Of a DNA stretch of 64,000 bases, positions 52,606 through 61,933 are shown one piece after another (position 1 is the stretch's first letter; each line of letters begins with the position of its first letter). The notes beneath the pieces were generated by a model. The model saw only the letters and a program-made list of their open reading frames with translations, was not told where the DNA came from and searched no databases. Source of the stretch: Caldanaerobius polysaccharolyticus DSM 13641 (lineage in GTDB: Bacteria > Bacillota > Thermoanaerobacteria > Thermoanaerobacterales > Caldanaerobiaceae); contig NZ_KE386494.1 in NCBI RefSeq assembly GCF_000427425.1, forward strand, positions 928,524 through 992,523, written 5' to 3'. The position numbers and the translations under genes were made by a program.

Positions 52606-54186
52606 TTGAAAGAAGGCAAAAGTAGCACATATAGGGCAATAAAGAACTGGGAAGAATTCCGCAAGCGCATAATAGTCGAAGGGATTTTTACGGGTGCTTT
52701 AGTTGGACTTATTGTCTCTTTGTTCAGATTCCTTATTGGTAAGCTGAATATTTTACTCATCAACACATATGCAATGCTTCATGTACACACATATTTAATT
52801 TTCATGTGGGTCGTTATTTTGTTAGTCATTGGTTTTATAATCGGATTCATATTAAAAAAAGAACCCATGATTGGCGGAAGTGGCATACCCCAGGTGAAAG
52901 GTATGATAATTGGACATTTAAAAGCAAATTGGATGAGCGTTATTGTGTCAAAGTTTATCGGTACAATACTTGCAATCGGTGCAGGTCTTTCGCTGGGGAG
53001 AGAAGGCCCTTGTGTACAGCTTGGCGCATCTGTAGGCCAGGGTATAAGTAGGCTCTTAGGACGCTTGAGAGTGGAAGAGAAATATTTGCTCACATCCGGC
53101 GCCAGCGCAGGTCTTGCAGCGGCTTTTAATGCTCCATTGGCAGGTACCATATTTGCATTAGAAGAACTGCATAAAAATTTTTCCCCACTGGTCCTTGTTT
53201 CTGCGATGGTCGCATCATTAACATCTACTTTTGTGGCCGACTCTTTTTTAGGCCTAAAAACTGTTTTTAATCTAAAGAATCTCTATGTTGTGCCTTTAAA
53301 AAATTACTTATACCTCATCATACTCGGTGTAATTGTTGGTTTATGTGGAATTTTATTTAATAAAACCCTATTAAAGACACAGGATTTATACAGGAGGATA
53401 AACATAAAGGATCATCTAAAACCCATTATACCTCTTTTAATGTCAATCCCTATCGGTCTCTATATACCCCATGCGCTGGGCGGCGGTGAAGAAATTGTTG
53501 ATAAGTTAACAAGCAGCAACTGGGGCTTTAAATTTGTTCTCTTATTGCTTATTGTAAAATTCCTGTTTACAATGGCAAGCTATGGTTCCGGAGCACCCGG
53601 GGGCATCTTTATGCCACTTCTCATTATCGGAGCATTAATCGGTGATATATACGGCTCTGTGATTATCAGGATTACACATATGAACCCCGTATATCTCAAT
53701 AATTTTGTTATACTGGCGATGTCAGGTTATTTTGCTGCCATTGTAAGAGCACCTATCACAGGAAGTCTTCTTGTTACTGAGATGACAGGGTCTTTCAGCC
53801 ATTTATTGTCATTAAGTACGGTTTCAATAACAGCATATCTTTCATCAAGCTTATTTGGAAACGCGCCAATATATGAGTCACTTCTTGACAGGATTTTAAG
53901 GAAGAACGCCAAGGAATCGTGTAATGATAAGTTTGATAAAGAAAGCAAAACCATATTCGAGGTACCTGTTTGCGTAGGATCAATTCTAGATGGGAAGAAG
54001 ATTAAAGATTTAGAACTGCCTGATAACTTTTTAATTGTAGGTATAAAAAGAGGGACAACAGAAGTGATCCCAAAAGGTGATACTAAGATATTACCAGGTG
54101 ATTATATAGTTGTCCTTGCAGATAAAAGTGATGCATTGAAAATCAAGGAAAAATTAAGTATTCCATGGAAAAAAGACATATATTGA
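52606..54186 (+). CDS. ClC chloride channel/transporter with TrkA-C domain
   Basis: 526-residue membrane protein. The ClC selectivity motifs are GGSGIPQ near residue 94, GREGPCVQLGA near 134 (with the gating Glu) and GSGAPGGIFMPLL near 330. NAPLAGTIFALEEL lies between them. The C-terminal 80 residues form a TrkA_C ligand-binding domain (ILDGKKIKDLELPDNFLIVG). It moves Cl- or exchanges Cl-/H+. TTG at 52606 is chosen, since GGGGGG lies 7 bases upstream. It is divergent from the SLH protease gene. Confidence 0.93.
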   Translation: MKEGKSSTYRAIKNWEEFRKRIIVEGIFTGALVGLIVSLFRFLIGKLNILLINTYAMLHVHTYLIFMWVVILLVIGFIIGFILKKEPMIGGSGIPQVKGMIIGHLKANWMSVIVSKFIGTILAIGAGLSLGREGPCVQLGASVGQGISRLLGRLRVEEKYLLTSGASAGLAAAFNAPLAGTIFALEELHKNFSPLVLVSAMVASLTSTFVADSFLGLKTVFNLKNLYVVPLKNYLYLIILGVIVGLCGILFNKTLLKTQDLYRRINIKDHLKPIIPLLMSIPIGLYIPHALGGGEEIVDKLTSSNWGFKFVLLLLIVKFLFTMASYGSGAPGGIFMPLLIIGALIGDIYGSVIIRITHMNPVYLNNFVILAMSGYFAAIVRAPITGSLLVTEMTGSFSHLLSLSTVSITAYLSSSLFGNAPIYESLLDRILRKNAKESCNDKFDKESKTIFEVPVCVGSILDGKKIKDLELPDNFLIVGIKRGTTEVIPKGDTKILPGDYIVVLADKSDALKIKEKLSIPWKKDIY

Positions 54187-54213
54187 TTATGATATAAAAC
54201 AGATCGCTTAGAA

Positions 54214-54241
54214 ATTAAAGCCGTCAGTCGACGGCTTTAAT
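54214..54241 (+). terminator. Terminator after the ClC gene
   Basis: ATTAAAGCCGTC (54214-54225) and GACGGCTTTAAT (54230-54241), loop AGTC, T-rich after it on plus. It also lies just past the RNase Z stop (54253, minus), so it may serve both. Confidence 0.8.
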
Positions 54242-54252
54242 TTGTTTGGGTT

Positions 54253-55161
54253 TTATTTATCTCGAAACCTAAGGCTCCTCGTCATTAAATCTTTTCCAAG
54301 GCGGGTATTAGGGAACACAGATGTGGCATTTTTTATATACCTCTCCGGTTGCAACATGGAAGGACTGTAATGTGTAAGCCAGAGTTCACCCACACCGGCC
54401 TCTTTTGCCACATTGGCTGTTTCAAAAAACGTAGAATGACATTTCTCTCTGGCCTTTTCCGCATCTGCGTTGTCGCCATACATCCCCTCGCCTATAAAAA
54501 TGTCACTGCCTTTGACCAGCTCAACCAGATCCTTTGTCGGCCTGGTATCCGTGCTGTAGCTTATTTTCAAACCCTTTCTCTTTTCTCCCAACACCATATC
54601 AGGAGTGTATACACAGCCTTGATAGGTGACCACCTGACCGTGCTGAAGCAGGTTCCAGAATCGCACAGGTATGTTTAGCTTTTTTGCCTTTTCCACATCA
54701 AAAAGCGGTAGCCTTCTGGCCTCAAAGCTATAAGCATAACATGGAGCCGTGTGTAAAACCGACGCGGCTTTCACCACTATATCGCCTATTTTTATCTCCT
54801 CACCGCTTTTTAATTCCAAAAACTCTATTTCAAAAGGCGTCTTCTTAAACAAAACATCTACTATGCTCTTTAAAACCAAGATGCCTACAGGGCCCATAAG
54901 GGTCAACTTTTCTGTCCTCTCCGCATTTAGCATCTGATAAAGTATACCAGGTAATCCTGTTATGTGGTCTCCGTGATAATGGGTGAATAAAATCGCACTT
55001 ATACCTTTGAACCCCCAGCCCAGCTGTTGAATGGGCACCTGCGTACCCTCACCGCAGTCCACAAGCAATGTGGTGCCATTGTATCTCAATATCAGTGAAG
55101 AGAGGTACCTATGAGGAATAGGCACCATGCCTCCTGTGCCCAGCAAACATATGTCAAACAT
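54253..55161 (-). CDS. rnz: Ribonuclease Z
   Basis: 302-residue metallo-beta-lactamase-fold tRNA 3' endonuclease. The zinc motif is FTHYHGDHITGLPG near residue 60; further ligands lie in SYSTDTRPT and LWLTHYSP. GTGGMVPIPHRYLSS is the start motif. It trims tRNA 3' trailers, needed here since at least tRNA-Asp and tRNA-Arg lack encoded CCA. ATG at 55161 gives the usual start; a TTG at 55173 also opens the frame. It follows purA by 15 bases. Confidence 0.92.
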   Translation of the reverse strand: MFDICLLGTGGMVPIPHRYLSSLILRYNGTTLLVDCGEGTQVPIQQLGWGFKGISAILFTHYHGDHITGLPGILYQMLNAERTEKLTLMGPVGILVLKSIVDVLFKKTPFEIEFLELKSGEEIKIGDIVVKAASVLHTAPCYAYSFEARRLPLFDVEKAKKLNIPVRFWNLLQHGQVVTYQGCVYTPDMVLGEKRKGLKISYSTDTRPTKDLVELVKGSDIFIGEGMYGDNADAEKAREKCHSTFFETANVAKEAGVGELWLTHYSPSMLQPERYIKNATSVFPNTRLGKDLMTRSLRFRDK

Positions 55162-55176
55162 ATCTTTCACCAATGC

Positions 55177-56448
55177 CTACCTGATAATCGTCTGCTCTCT
55201 CGCCGGACCTACAGACAATATACTTACCCTGGCACCGCACAGTTCCTCTATCCTCTCGATATACCTTATGGCATTGACAGGTAACTCATCATATGTCCTC
55301 GCTTTTTCTATGCTCTTATCCCATCCGGGTAACTCCTCATAAACCGGCTCGCATTCAGACAAAAATTCAAGACTTGCGGGGAAGTTCTCTATGATCTCAC
55401 TTCCTCTGCGGTACGCCGTGCATATCTTTACTGTCTCAAGGCCAGCCAATGTATCCAACTTTGTGATGGCCAGATCCGTTATGCCATTTACCCTTACAGA
55501 AAAGCTGACGATCACCGCGTCAAACCAACCGCATCTCCTTGGTCTGCCAGTGGTGGTTCCGTATTCGCGGCCTTTCTCTCTTATGCTCTGCCCTATTTCA
55601 TCAAATAGCTCTGTAGGAAACGGACCTTTTCCTACTCTGGTGGTATAAGACTTTGCCACACCTACTACTTTGTGGATCATGGTAGGACCTATCCCCGCCC
55701 CGACGCATACACCACCTGCTATAGGATGAGAAGAGGTGACATAGGGATATGTCCCAATGTCAATGTCCAACAAAGTACCTTGCGCACCTTCAAACAACAC
55801 GTTTTTGTCCGCTTTTAATGCCTGGTAAACAATAACAGTGGTATCCGCTACATAACAAGAGAGCTGCCTGCCGTACCCCAGGTATCTATCAATCATCTCA
55901 TCGGCATCAAAGGGCTCTTTGCCATATATTTTAGTCAATATCTCATTTTTTTTCTGTAAATTGGCCTTAAGCTTATCTCTAAAAACATCCTCGTTCATAA
56001 GGTCGCATACCCTTATACCTATTCTCTCGGATTTGTCCATATAAGCAGGTCCTATTCCCTTTCTCGTGGTACCTATGTCGTTAGCACCTTTCTTGTCTTC
56101 CTCAAGCCCATCAAGGAGCTTGTGATACGGGAAAACCAGGTGTGCTCTGTCGCTTATCCTCAAGTTGCTCACATCAACGCCTTGCGACACCAGCATTTCT
56201 ATTTCCTGCAAAAGCTCTTCAGGGTCCAGCACCACGCCATGGCCTATAAGGCACTGCTTATCAGGATACAATATGCCAGACGGTACCAGGTGAAGCTTAT
56301 ACTGCTTACCGTCAACCTCCACGGTATGCCCTGCATTAGAACCTCCTTGATACCTCATTACGATGTCCGATCTCTCTGCGAGGTAATCGGTTATTTTGCC
56401 TTTGCCCTCATCTCCCCACTGTGTACCTACTATTACCACTGACGACAT
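55177..56448 (-). CDS. purA: Adenylosuccinate synthetase
   Basis: 423-residue enzyme joining IMP and aspartate with GTP on the way to AMP. The GTP-binding start [20 protein letters not shown] and IMP site NAGHTV are clear, as are [16 protein letters not shown] near residue 128, [12 protein letters not shown] near 296 and the C-terminal [10 protein letters not shown]. Full family length. One base separates it from the FAD oxidoreductase gene upstream, so the two share a transcript. Confidence 0.98.
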   Translation of the reverse strand: MSSVVIVGTQWGDEGKGKITDYLAERSDIVMRYQGGSNAGHTVEVDGKQYKLHLVPSGILYPDKQCLIGHGVVLDPEELLQEIEMLVSQGVDVSNLRISDRAHLVFPYHKLLDGLEEDKKGANDIGTTRKGIGPAYMDKSERIGIRVCDLMNEDVFRDKLKANLQKKNEILTKIYGKEPFDADEMIDRYLGYGRQLSCYVADTTVIVYQALKADKNVLFEGAQGTLLDIDIGTYPYVTSSHPIAGGVCVGAGIGPTMIHKVVGVAKSYTTRVGKGPFPTELFDEIGQSIREKGREYGTTTGRPRRCGWFDAVIVSFSVRVNGITDLAITKLDTLAGLETVKICTAYRRGSEIIENFPASLEFLSECEPVYEELPGWDKSIEKARTYDELPVNAIRYIERIEELCGARVSILSVGPAREQTIIR

Positions 56449-56449
56449 A

Positions 56450-57835
56450 TCAATCTCTCCCCATCAATCTATTTAAAATCTCTCTTGCCACAACAACACC
56501 TGAGACAGAGGCCTGAGCCAATCCCCTGGTTATGCCAGCCCCATCTCCTGCAGCAAAGAGATTTTTTATTTTTGTCTCAAATTTGTCCGTAAGCTCCACC
56601 CTGGATGAATAAAACTTTACTTCCACTCCGTACAACAGCGTATGCTTTGAATAAACACCCGGAGCGATCTTATCCATCGCCTGAAGCATCTCTATGATAG
56701 AAGTCAAATGCCTGTATGGTAAAACCAGGCTTAAATCCCCCGGCGTGGCATCAGCCAGCGTAGGTTCTACAAGGCCTCGTTTTATCCTCTCGTATGTGGA
56801 CCTTCGCCCATCCAGCAGATCACCTAGCCTCTGAACGATAACTCCTTCGCCAAGCATATTCGCCAATGTAGCTATATACTTGCCGTAAGCAATGGGTTCT
56901 TTAAAAGGCTCTGTAAACTCTTTGCTCACCAACAGGGCAAAATTGGTATTCTGGGTTTTTATGTCCTTGTAGCTATGTCCATTAACAGTCTTGATGCCAT
57001 TATTGTTTTCTTCCACTACCTGACCGTAAGGATTCATGCAGAAGGTCCTAACTCTGTCGTCAAAAGACTTAGAAAAATATATGAGCTTGGATTCGTAGAC
57101 GGCATCAGTTATATCCTCCATAACCACAGCGGGCACCTCAACCCTTACTCCAATATCTACGGCGTTGTTTTTTGTCTTAAGTTTTAACTTTGCCGTCTGC
57201 TCGTTAAACCATTCGGCACCTTCCCGGCCAGGTACTACAACCACATAATCGGCATAATATTCTTCTCCATTCTCTGTTCTGACACCATATACTGTATTTT
57301 CATCCACCAATATATCTTTAACAGGTGTTTCTGTCTTTATAGTAACCTTCTCACTTAACTGATATTGCATCTTTCTGAGTATATCATAACATTTATCCGT
57401 ACCCAGGTGCTTTACCCTGGCTGGAATCAATTTGAGATCAGCTGCAGCAGCCTTTCTCTCTATCTCCCGGACTTTTTCTTCATCGGTTCCGTGGACCTCT
57501 GTAGTCGCACCAAATTCTACGTAAACCTGATCCACGTATTTTATAAGCTCCTCCAGCTTTTGCTTGGAAATATATTCGTCTAGAACACCGCCAAATGCCG
57601 ACGTCAGTGTAAGCTTTCCATCGCTGAAAGCTCCTGCTCCACCCCAACCGCAGGTTATAGAACAGGGTTTGCAGTTAATGCACTTAACCCCCTTATTGTT
57701 TACAGGGCAGTTCCTTTTTTCGATCGCCTTGCCTTTTTCCAGCATCAAAATATTAAGGTCGCTGTTTTTTGTAAGTTCTAGCGCGGTAAAAATACCCGCC
57801 GGACCAGCCCCCACTATGATTACATCGTACTTCAA
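56450..57835 (-). CDS. NAD(P)/FAD-dependent oxidoreductase
   Basis: 461-residue flavoprotein. The FAD site is [20 protein letters not shown] at the N-terminus. A Cys cluster ([20 protein letters not shown]) near residue 50 could bind a metal or take part in redox. [20 protein letters not shown] near the end completes the dinucleotide fold. This uncharacterised family often sits beside purA in Clostridia. TTG at 57835 is chosen, since AAAGGAG lies 8 bases upstream. It has its own promoter at 57917-57945. Confidence 0.83.
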   Translation of the reverse strand: MKYDVIIVGAGPAGIFTALELTKNSDLNILMLEKGKAIEKRNCPVNNKGVKCINCKPCSITCGWGGAGAFSDGKLTLTSAFGGVLDEYISKQKLEELIKYVDQVYVEFGATTEVHGTDEEKVREIERKAAAADLKLIPARVKHLGTDKCYDILRKMQYQLSEKVTIKTETPVKDILVDENTVYGVRTENGEEYYADYVVVVPGREGAEWFNEQTAKLKLKTKNNAVDIGVRVEVPAVVMEDITDAVYESKLIYFSKSFDDRVRTFCMNPYGQVVEENNNGIKTVNGHSYKDIKTQNTNFALLVSKEFTEPFKEPIAYGKYIATLANMLGEGVIVQRLGDLLDGRRSTYERIKRGLVEPTLADATPGDLSLVLPYRHLTSIIEMLQAMDKIAPGVYSKHTLLYGVEVKFYSSRVELTDKFETKIKNLFAAGDGAGITRGLAQASVSGVVVAREILNRLMGRD

Positions 57836-57852
57836 GATTCTCACTCCTTTTT

Positions 57853-57884
57853 ACTGAACCTTCCATAGGTCATATTGGTTCAGT
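57853..57884. promoter_or_regulatory. 8-bp inverted repeat in the leader of the FAD oxidoreductase-purA unit
   Basis: ACTGAACC (57853-57860) and GGTTCAGT (57877-57884) with a 16-nt loop, just before the ribosome site. It may be an operator or an RNA stem. Confidence 0.5.
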
Positions 57885-57916
57885 CGTCCCATGTGAGGAC
57901 TCAAAATCCCTTGTTT

Positions 57917-57945
57917 ATGATACCAGAAGTTTATAGGGATTTCAA
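57917..57945 (-). promoter_or_regulatory. Promoter of the FAD oxidoreductase-purA-rnz unit
   Basis: On the minus strand TTGAAA (57945-57940), a 17-bp spacer and TATCAT (57922-57917). Confidence 0.75.
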
Positions 57946-58030
57946 GTGTAAATTGTTCGTGTTCTGGACATGCTATTAGGTATATAATTTAAAAATGAAT
58001 TGTATATTGCGAACTTTATTGCGATAAAAA

Positions 58031-58073
58031 CAGGCTTTCATTTTTCACGTCAACCCAGAAAAATGAAAGCCTG
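58031..58073 (-). terminator. Terminator of the mgl operon
   Basis: CAGGCTTTCATTTTTC (58031-58046) and GAAAAATGAAAGCCTG (58058-58073), 16-bp perfect stem, loop 11 nt, with T-runs on both strands. It lies 27 bases past the permease stop. Confidence 0.88.
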
Positions 58074-58100
58074 TTTTTTAAAAGCTATTCAAAATGTGTA

Positions 58101-59105
58101 TTACCTCTTAGCAAGATACTTTCTAATATCAAAAGCTATAGCTGCAATAATGATAATGCCTTTTACAACCTGCTGCCAGTATGCAGACAAACCCAATATA
58201 ACAAGTCCATTATTGAGCACCTCAAAGATAAGAACGCCTGTAATTATACCGGATACCTTTCCAATACCACCCGAGGTCGATACCCCTCCTATTGTAGCAG
58301 CAGCTATTGCATCAAGTTCGTACATTAGACCATAGTTGTTGGTCGCTCCTCCAGTTCTTGCCGCAAGCAATGCTCCAGCCAAGCCATAAAGAGCGCCCCC
58401 AAGTCCATAAACTGTTATTAATGTGCGGTTTACGTCAACCCCGGAAACCTCGGCAGCATTAGGGTTGCCACCTATAGCGTATATATACTTACCTAATCGC
58501 GTCTTATTTAAGATAAACCATATCAGAATCGACACTATTAAAGCAATCATAACTATATTAGGGATAAAAAATACAGAACCTGAAGCGAGATTCATAAAGT
58601 CATCCCTAAGGCCACCTATAGGTTGGGCATTTGTGTATATACTCGCTACCCCGTAGGCTATTACCATCATTCCAAGCGTCGCAATAAAAGGAGGTATTTT
58701 CAAGTAGGCAGTAATCATGCCATTGATTACGCCTATAATCAACCCTATAAGTATAACTAAAAGAATGGGCACAAAAACCGGCATGTAAGGCAGACTTTTA
58801 AACATCTTATAAGCGTAATCTGGCCTTTGAAGAAGGCTGGCGGCAATACAAGCAGTAAGCCCTACGACACGCCCCGCAGAAAGGTCGACTCCGCGGGTGA
58901 TCAGAATACCGCCTTCACCCAGAGCGATAATAACGCGCACAGATGCTATTATAAGTACATTTCTAAGATTTGCAATAGAGAGGAAACTTTTATCCAAAAA
59001 GCCTATCCCTAGAATCAACCCTATTAGCACAAGGTAAATTGCGTTTTTATTTATAAACTCTCGAAGGTCAAAACGGCTTTCTCTTTTAAATACAGCGTCT
59101 ATCAT
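58101..59105 (-). CDS. mglC: Galactoside-type sugar ABC permease (MglC)
   Basis: 334-residue CUT2 permease with about nine membrane segments. The BPD_transp_2 family loop is GITRGVDLSAGR-like (GGILITRGVDLSAGRVVGLT near residue 66); GGNPNAAEVSGVDVNRTLI near 219 and ATIGGVSTSGGIGKVSG near 268 are conserved. It forms the channel for the ATPase encoded 18 bp upstream. MglC imports galactose/methyl-galactoside, but other sugars are possible within this family. Confidence 0.9.
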   Translation of the reverse strand: MIDAVFKRESRFDLREFINKNAIYLVLIGLILGIGFLDKSFLSIANLRNVLIIASVRVIIALGEGGILITRGVDLSAGRVVGLTACIAASLLQRPDYAYKMFKSLPYMPVFVPILLVILIGLIIGVINGMITAYLKIPPFIATLGMMVIAYGVASIYTNAQPIGGLRDDFMNLASGSVFFIPNIVMIALIVSILIWFILNKTRLGKYIYAIGGNPNAAEVSGVDVNRTLITVYGLGGALYGLAGALLAARTGGATNNYGLMYELDAIAAATIGGVSTSGGIGKVSGIITGVLIFEVLNNGLVILGLSAYWQQVVKGIIIIAAIAFDIRKYLAKR

Positions 59106-59123
59106 TTTATCAAACCTCCTGGC

Positions 59124-60635
59124 TTACATAAATTGCGTAGCATATTTCATGATAAGTTCTTGATTGGCTTCTCTTCCATCCACTATACCGCTAACCCTTC
59201 CTGCACACATAACCATTATCCTGTCTGACATGCCTAAAAGTTCGGGCATTTCTGAAGAAATCATTATTATGCTCTTACCTTGTTTAGCCAGGTCAGCGAT
59301 AATCTTGTATATCTCGTATTTGGCGCCTACGTCAATTCCTCGGGTAGGCTCATCGAGGATCAAAATGTCAGGATCGGTCAATAACCATCGAGCAAAAATT
59401 ACTTTTTGTTGATTTCCTCCAGATAAAAATTGAATAAGCGTTTTTAACGACGGAGTCTTTACCTGAAGCATATCTATATGTTTTTTTACATCGCTCTTAC
59501 CCCGCTTCCCATCAACGACAAAGTTGAATTTTGTATAATTATCGATACCAGAAATCAACGCATTATCCTCTACCGACAAAACCGGGAATATACCTGTTGA
59601 CCTGCGATCTTCAGTTAGCAAAGCAATGCCGTGGCGTTTAGCCTCTATAGGGCTGTGGATTTTTACTTCTTTCCCCGATATAAACAATCTTCCTTTAGAT
59701 ATACTGCGTAATCCAAAAATGGCTTCCACCAATTCCGTGCGCTGTGCTCCCACAAGGCCACCTATTCCAAGTATTTCTCCACGCCTTAGTTCAAATGAAA
59801 CATTTTTAAATGATTTAGGATCCGTCGACGTAAAGTCCTCTACCCTCATTATCACATCGCCGGGAGTATTCTCCCGAGGCGGAAAGCGGTCGGTTAAATC
59901 TCGACCTACCATCTTTGAGATGAGCATGTCTATAGAAACCTGATTTGTCGGCCAGGTCCCAATATACTTTCCATCCCTCATTACAGTTACTTCATCCGAT
60001 ATTTCAAGTATTTCCTCTATTTTGTGAGAGATATATATAATAGCAATTCCCTGTCTTCGGAGGCTTTTTATAATCTTAAATAGGTGTTCCACTTCATTTT
60101 CTGTCAACGATGACGTAGGCTCGTCCATGACTATAACCTTGGCTTTACATGAAATTGCTTTAGCAATTTCCACCATCTGTATCTGCGATACCGAAAGTCT
60201 GGCCACCAGTGTATCCGGTTTAATATCTATCTGAAGTTCTTGCATTAAAGATTTTGTGTCATTGTACATCTTTTTATGGTCCACCACTTTGATGCCCATG
60301 ACATCTTTAACCGGAAATCTACCAAGCCATATATTCTCCATAACAGTTCTGTATGGAACAGGGTTGAGTTCCTGATGGATCATAGAAATACCATGATCCA
60401 ATGCTTCTCTAGGATTTTTAAATTGCACTTTATTTCCTTCTAAAATTATTTCTCCGGAATCAGGTACATATATACCAAAAAGGCATTTCATCAATGTGGA
60501 TTTACCTGCCCCATTTTCACCCATAAGGGCGTGAACCGTTCCCGGCCTTATCTTTAACGTAACGTTGTCAAGGGCTTTTACACCAGGAAAGTTCTTGCAA
60601 ATATTGCGCATCTCCAAAACGTATTCTTGTGCCAT
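59124..60635 (-). CDS. mglA: Sugar ABC ATPase with two nucleotide domains (MglA)
   Basis: 503-residue double ATPase. First domain: Walker A GENGAGKSTLMKCLFG, signature LSVSQIQMVEIAKAI, Walker B VIVMDEPTSSL. Second domain: degenerate P-loop GLVGAQRTELVEAI, signature LSGGNQQKVIFARWL, and DILILDEPTRGID. This degenerate second site is normal for RbsA/MglA. It lies between the binding protein and the permease and powers CUT2 uptake. Confidence 0.95.
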   Translation of the reverse strand: MAQEYVLEMRNICKNFPGVKALDNVTLKIRPGTVHALMGENGAGKSTLMKCLFGIYVPDSGEIILEGNKVQFKNPREALDHGISMIHQELNPVPYRTVMENIWLGRFPVKDVMGIKVVDHKKMYNDTKSLMQELQIDIKPDTLVARLSVSQIQMVEIAKAISCKAKVIVMDEPTSSLTENEVEHLFKIIKSLRRQGIAIIYISHKIEEILEISDEVTVMRDGKYIGTWPTNQVSIDMLISKMVGRDLTDRFPPRENTPGDVIMRVEDFTSTDPKSFKNVSFELRRGEILGIGGLVGAQRTELVEAIFGLRSISKGRLFISGKEVKIHSPIEAKRHGIALLTEDRRSTGIFPVLSVEDNALISGIDNYTKFNFVVDGKRGKSDVKKHIDMLQVKTPSLKTLIQFLSGGNQQKVIFARWLLTDPDILILDEPTRGIDVGAKYEIYKIIADLAKQGKSIIMISSEMPELLGMSDRIMVMCAGRVSGIVDGREANQELIMKYATQFM

Positions 60636-60654
60636 AGCTCACACCTCTCAACCA

Positions 60655-60684
60655 GATTCAGGGAGCCATAAAACTCCCTGAATC
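60655..60684. promoter_or_regulatory. 11-bp intercistronic hairpin between mglB and mglA
   Basis: GATTCAGGGAG (60655-60665) and CTCCCTGAATC (60674-60684), loop 8 nt, no U-run after it on the minus strand. It could favour the mglB message over mglA. Confidence 0.75.
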
Positions 60685-60694
60685 ATATCCTCTT

Positions 60695-61783
60695 TTATTT
60701 GCTGAATTCGCTTAGATTGTCCTTTGTAACAGGTCTATATGGAATCCACACGTATTTCCCGTCTGTTAGATTTTTCACAGACTTGGTAACATCTTCACCT
60801 TTCGCCAGACTATACGCCAGATCAAAAATAGCTTGAGCCTGGCCTTTTGCATCGTTTAACACGGTGCCAAGCAATTGTCCTGCTTTTATAGCATCAAGCG
60901 CAGGCGCAGTAGCATCTACCCCGATAACAGGCATGTATTTACCACCTTGAAAATAGCCTGCTGCTTTCAGGGCTTCAATAGCTCCCAATGCCATATCGTC
61001 GTTATTGGCAAGTACAGCTTCAATTCTGTCTCCAAATGCCGATAACCACGCTGCCATTTTTTCCTGCCCCTGTGCCCTTTGCCAGTTTGCGGTATCACTA
61101 GCCAGCTTCACTGCCTTTATACCTGCCTCCTCAAGGGCTTGTATAGAATACTGGGTACGCAAAATAGCATCTTGATGTCCCGGCTCTCCTTCTAACATCA
61201 CGTACTCTAATTTCCCATCCTTATTCTTATCAGCCTCAGGGTGTTTCTTCCAATAATCAGCGAGGATTTGCCCTTGTAGTTTACCAGACTCTTCAGCCTT
61301 AGCTCCTACATAATACAATTTATCCCATTTATTCATGTCTTCTTTTAGCGGCTCTCTATTGAAAAAGACCACAGGTATACCTGCTTGTTTGGCCTTTTGA
61401 ATAATTACAGAAGCTGAGGTACGATCCACCATATTTACAGCGAGTACATTGTAACCCTGGGTTATAAATGTATCAATCTGATCATTTTGGGTCGCTTGTT
61501 GCCCTTGACCATCTGCAGCGTTTATAACGATCTTTTCACCCGTAGCTTTACTTTTTTCCTGTGCCGCTTTTTCAAGGGCATCACGCACATTAGAAATAAA
61601 GGTGTCATCAAACTTGTAAAGCGCAACACCAATCTTTATCTCTTTGCCACCGGACGCCTTAGTCGCACCATCAGACCCACTTTCCTTGCTGCTTTGCTTT
61701 GCACTACAACCAGCCAATATAGTTGCTACCAACATTGCAGCAACAAGCAGAGAAATAAGTTTCGCTATTTTCTTCCTTGTCAT
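60695..61783 (-). CDS. mglB: Galactose-type sugar-binding lipoprotein (MglB)
   Basis: 362-residue periplasmic-binding-fold lipoprotein. The signal LISLLVAAMLVATILAGC gives lipobox LAGC, followed by a Ser/Lys linker. The mature part has IGVALYKFDDTFISNVRDAL, INAADGQGQQATQNDQIDTF and AVLANNDDMALGAIEALKAA, matching galactose/glucose-binding MglB. ATG at 61783 has GGGAGGG upstream; a frame to 61810 lacks a site. Its promoter region carries direct repeats likely bound by the neighbouring YesN-type regulator. Confidence 0.92.
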   Translation of the reverse strand: MTRKKIAKLISLLVAAMLVATILAGCSAKQSSKESGSDGATKASGGKEIKIGVALYKFDDTFISNVRDALEKAAQEKSKATGEKIVINAADGQGQQATQNDQIDTFITQGYNVLAVNMVDRTSASVIIQKAKQAGIPVVFFNREPLKEDMNKWDKLYYVGAKAEESGKLQGQILADYWKKHPEADKNKDGKLEYVMLEGEPGHQDAILRTQYSIQALEEAGIKAVKLASDTANWQRAQGQEKMAAWLSAFGDRIEAVLANNDDMALGAIEALKAAGYFQGGKYMPVIGVDATAPALDAIKAGQLLGTVLNDAKGQAQAIFDLAYSLAKGEDVTKSVKNLTDGKYVWIPYRPVTKDNLSEFSK

Positions 61784-61824
61784 TAATTTAACCCTCCCTT
61801 TAAATCTCATGATTTACGTTTTCG

Positions 61825-61840
61825 ATGATAATGTTATCAT
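61825..61840. promoter_or_regulatory. Palindrome before mglB
   Basis: ATGATAATGTTATCAT with 7-bp arms around TG, about 42 bp upstream of the mglB start. A possible operator for an unseen regulator. Confidence 0.45.
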
Positions 61841-61863
61841 TTGATCATGTAGAAATTAATATA

Positions 61864-61893
61864 AAATCCTACGTTTTTTTATAGAAATCCTAC
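61864..61893 (-). promoter_or_regulatory. Tandem AraC-type sites before mglB
   Basis: AAATCCTAC occurs at 61864-61872 and 61885-61893, exactly 21 bp (two helical turns) apart. This is how AraC-family regulators such as YesN bind; the gene for one is the next unit upstream. Confidence 0.6.
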
Positions 61894-61909
61894 TATATTT
61901 TCGATAAAC

Positions 61910-61930
61910 AAAAAAAGGCTTTCAAAAGCC
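61910..61930 (-). terminator. Terminator of the yesNM operon
   Basis: On the minus strand GGCTTT (61930-61925) and AAAGCC (61922-61917), then seven T. Confidence 0.85.
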
Positions 61931-61933
61931 CTC

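Noticed and set aside
52416-52766. Minus-strand frame of 116 codons overlapping the ClC gene start
   Set aside because: It crosses the divergent promoter region and is opposite the real N-terminus of ClC.
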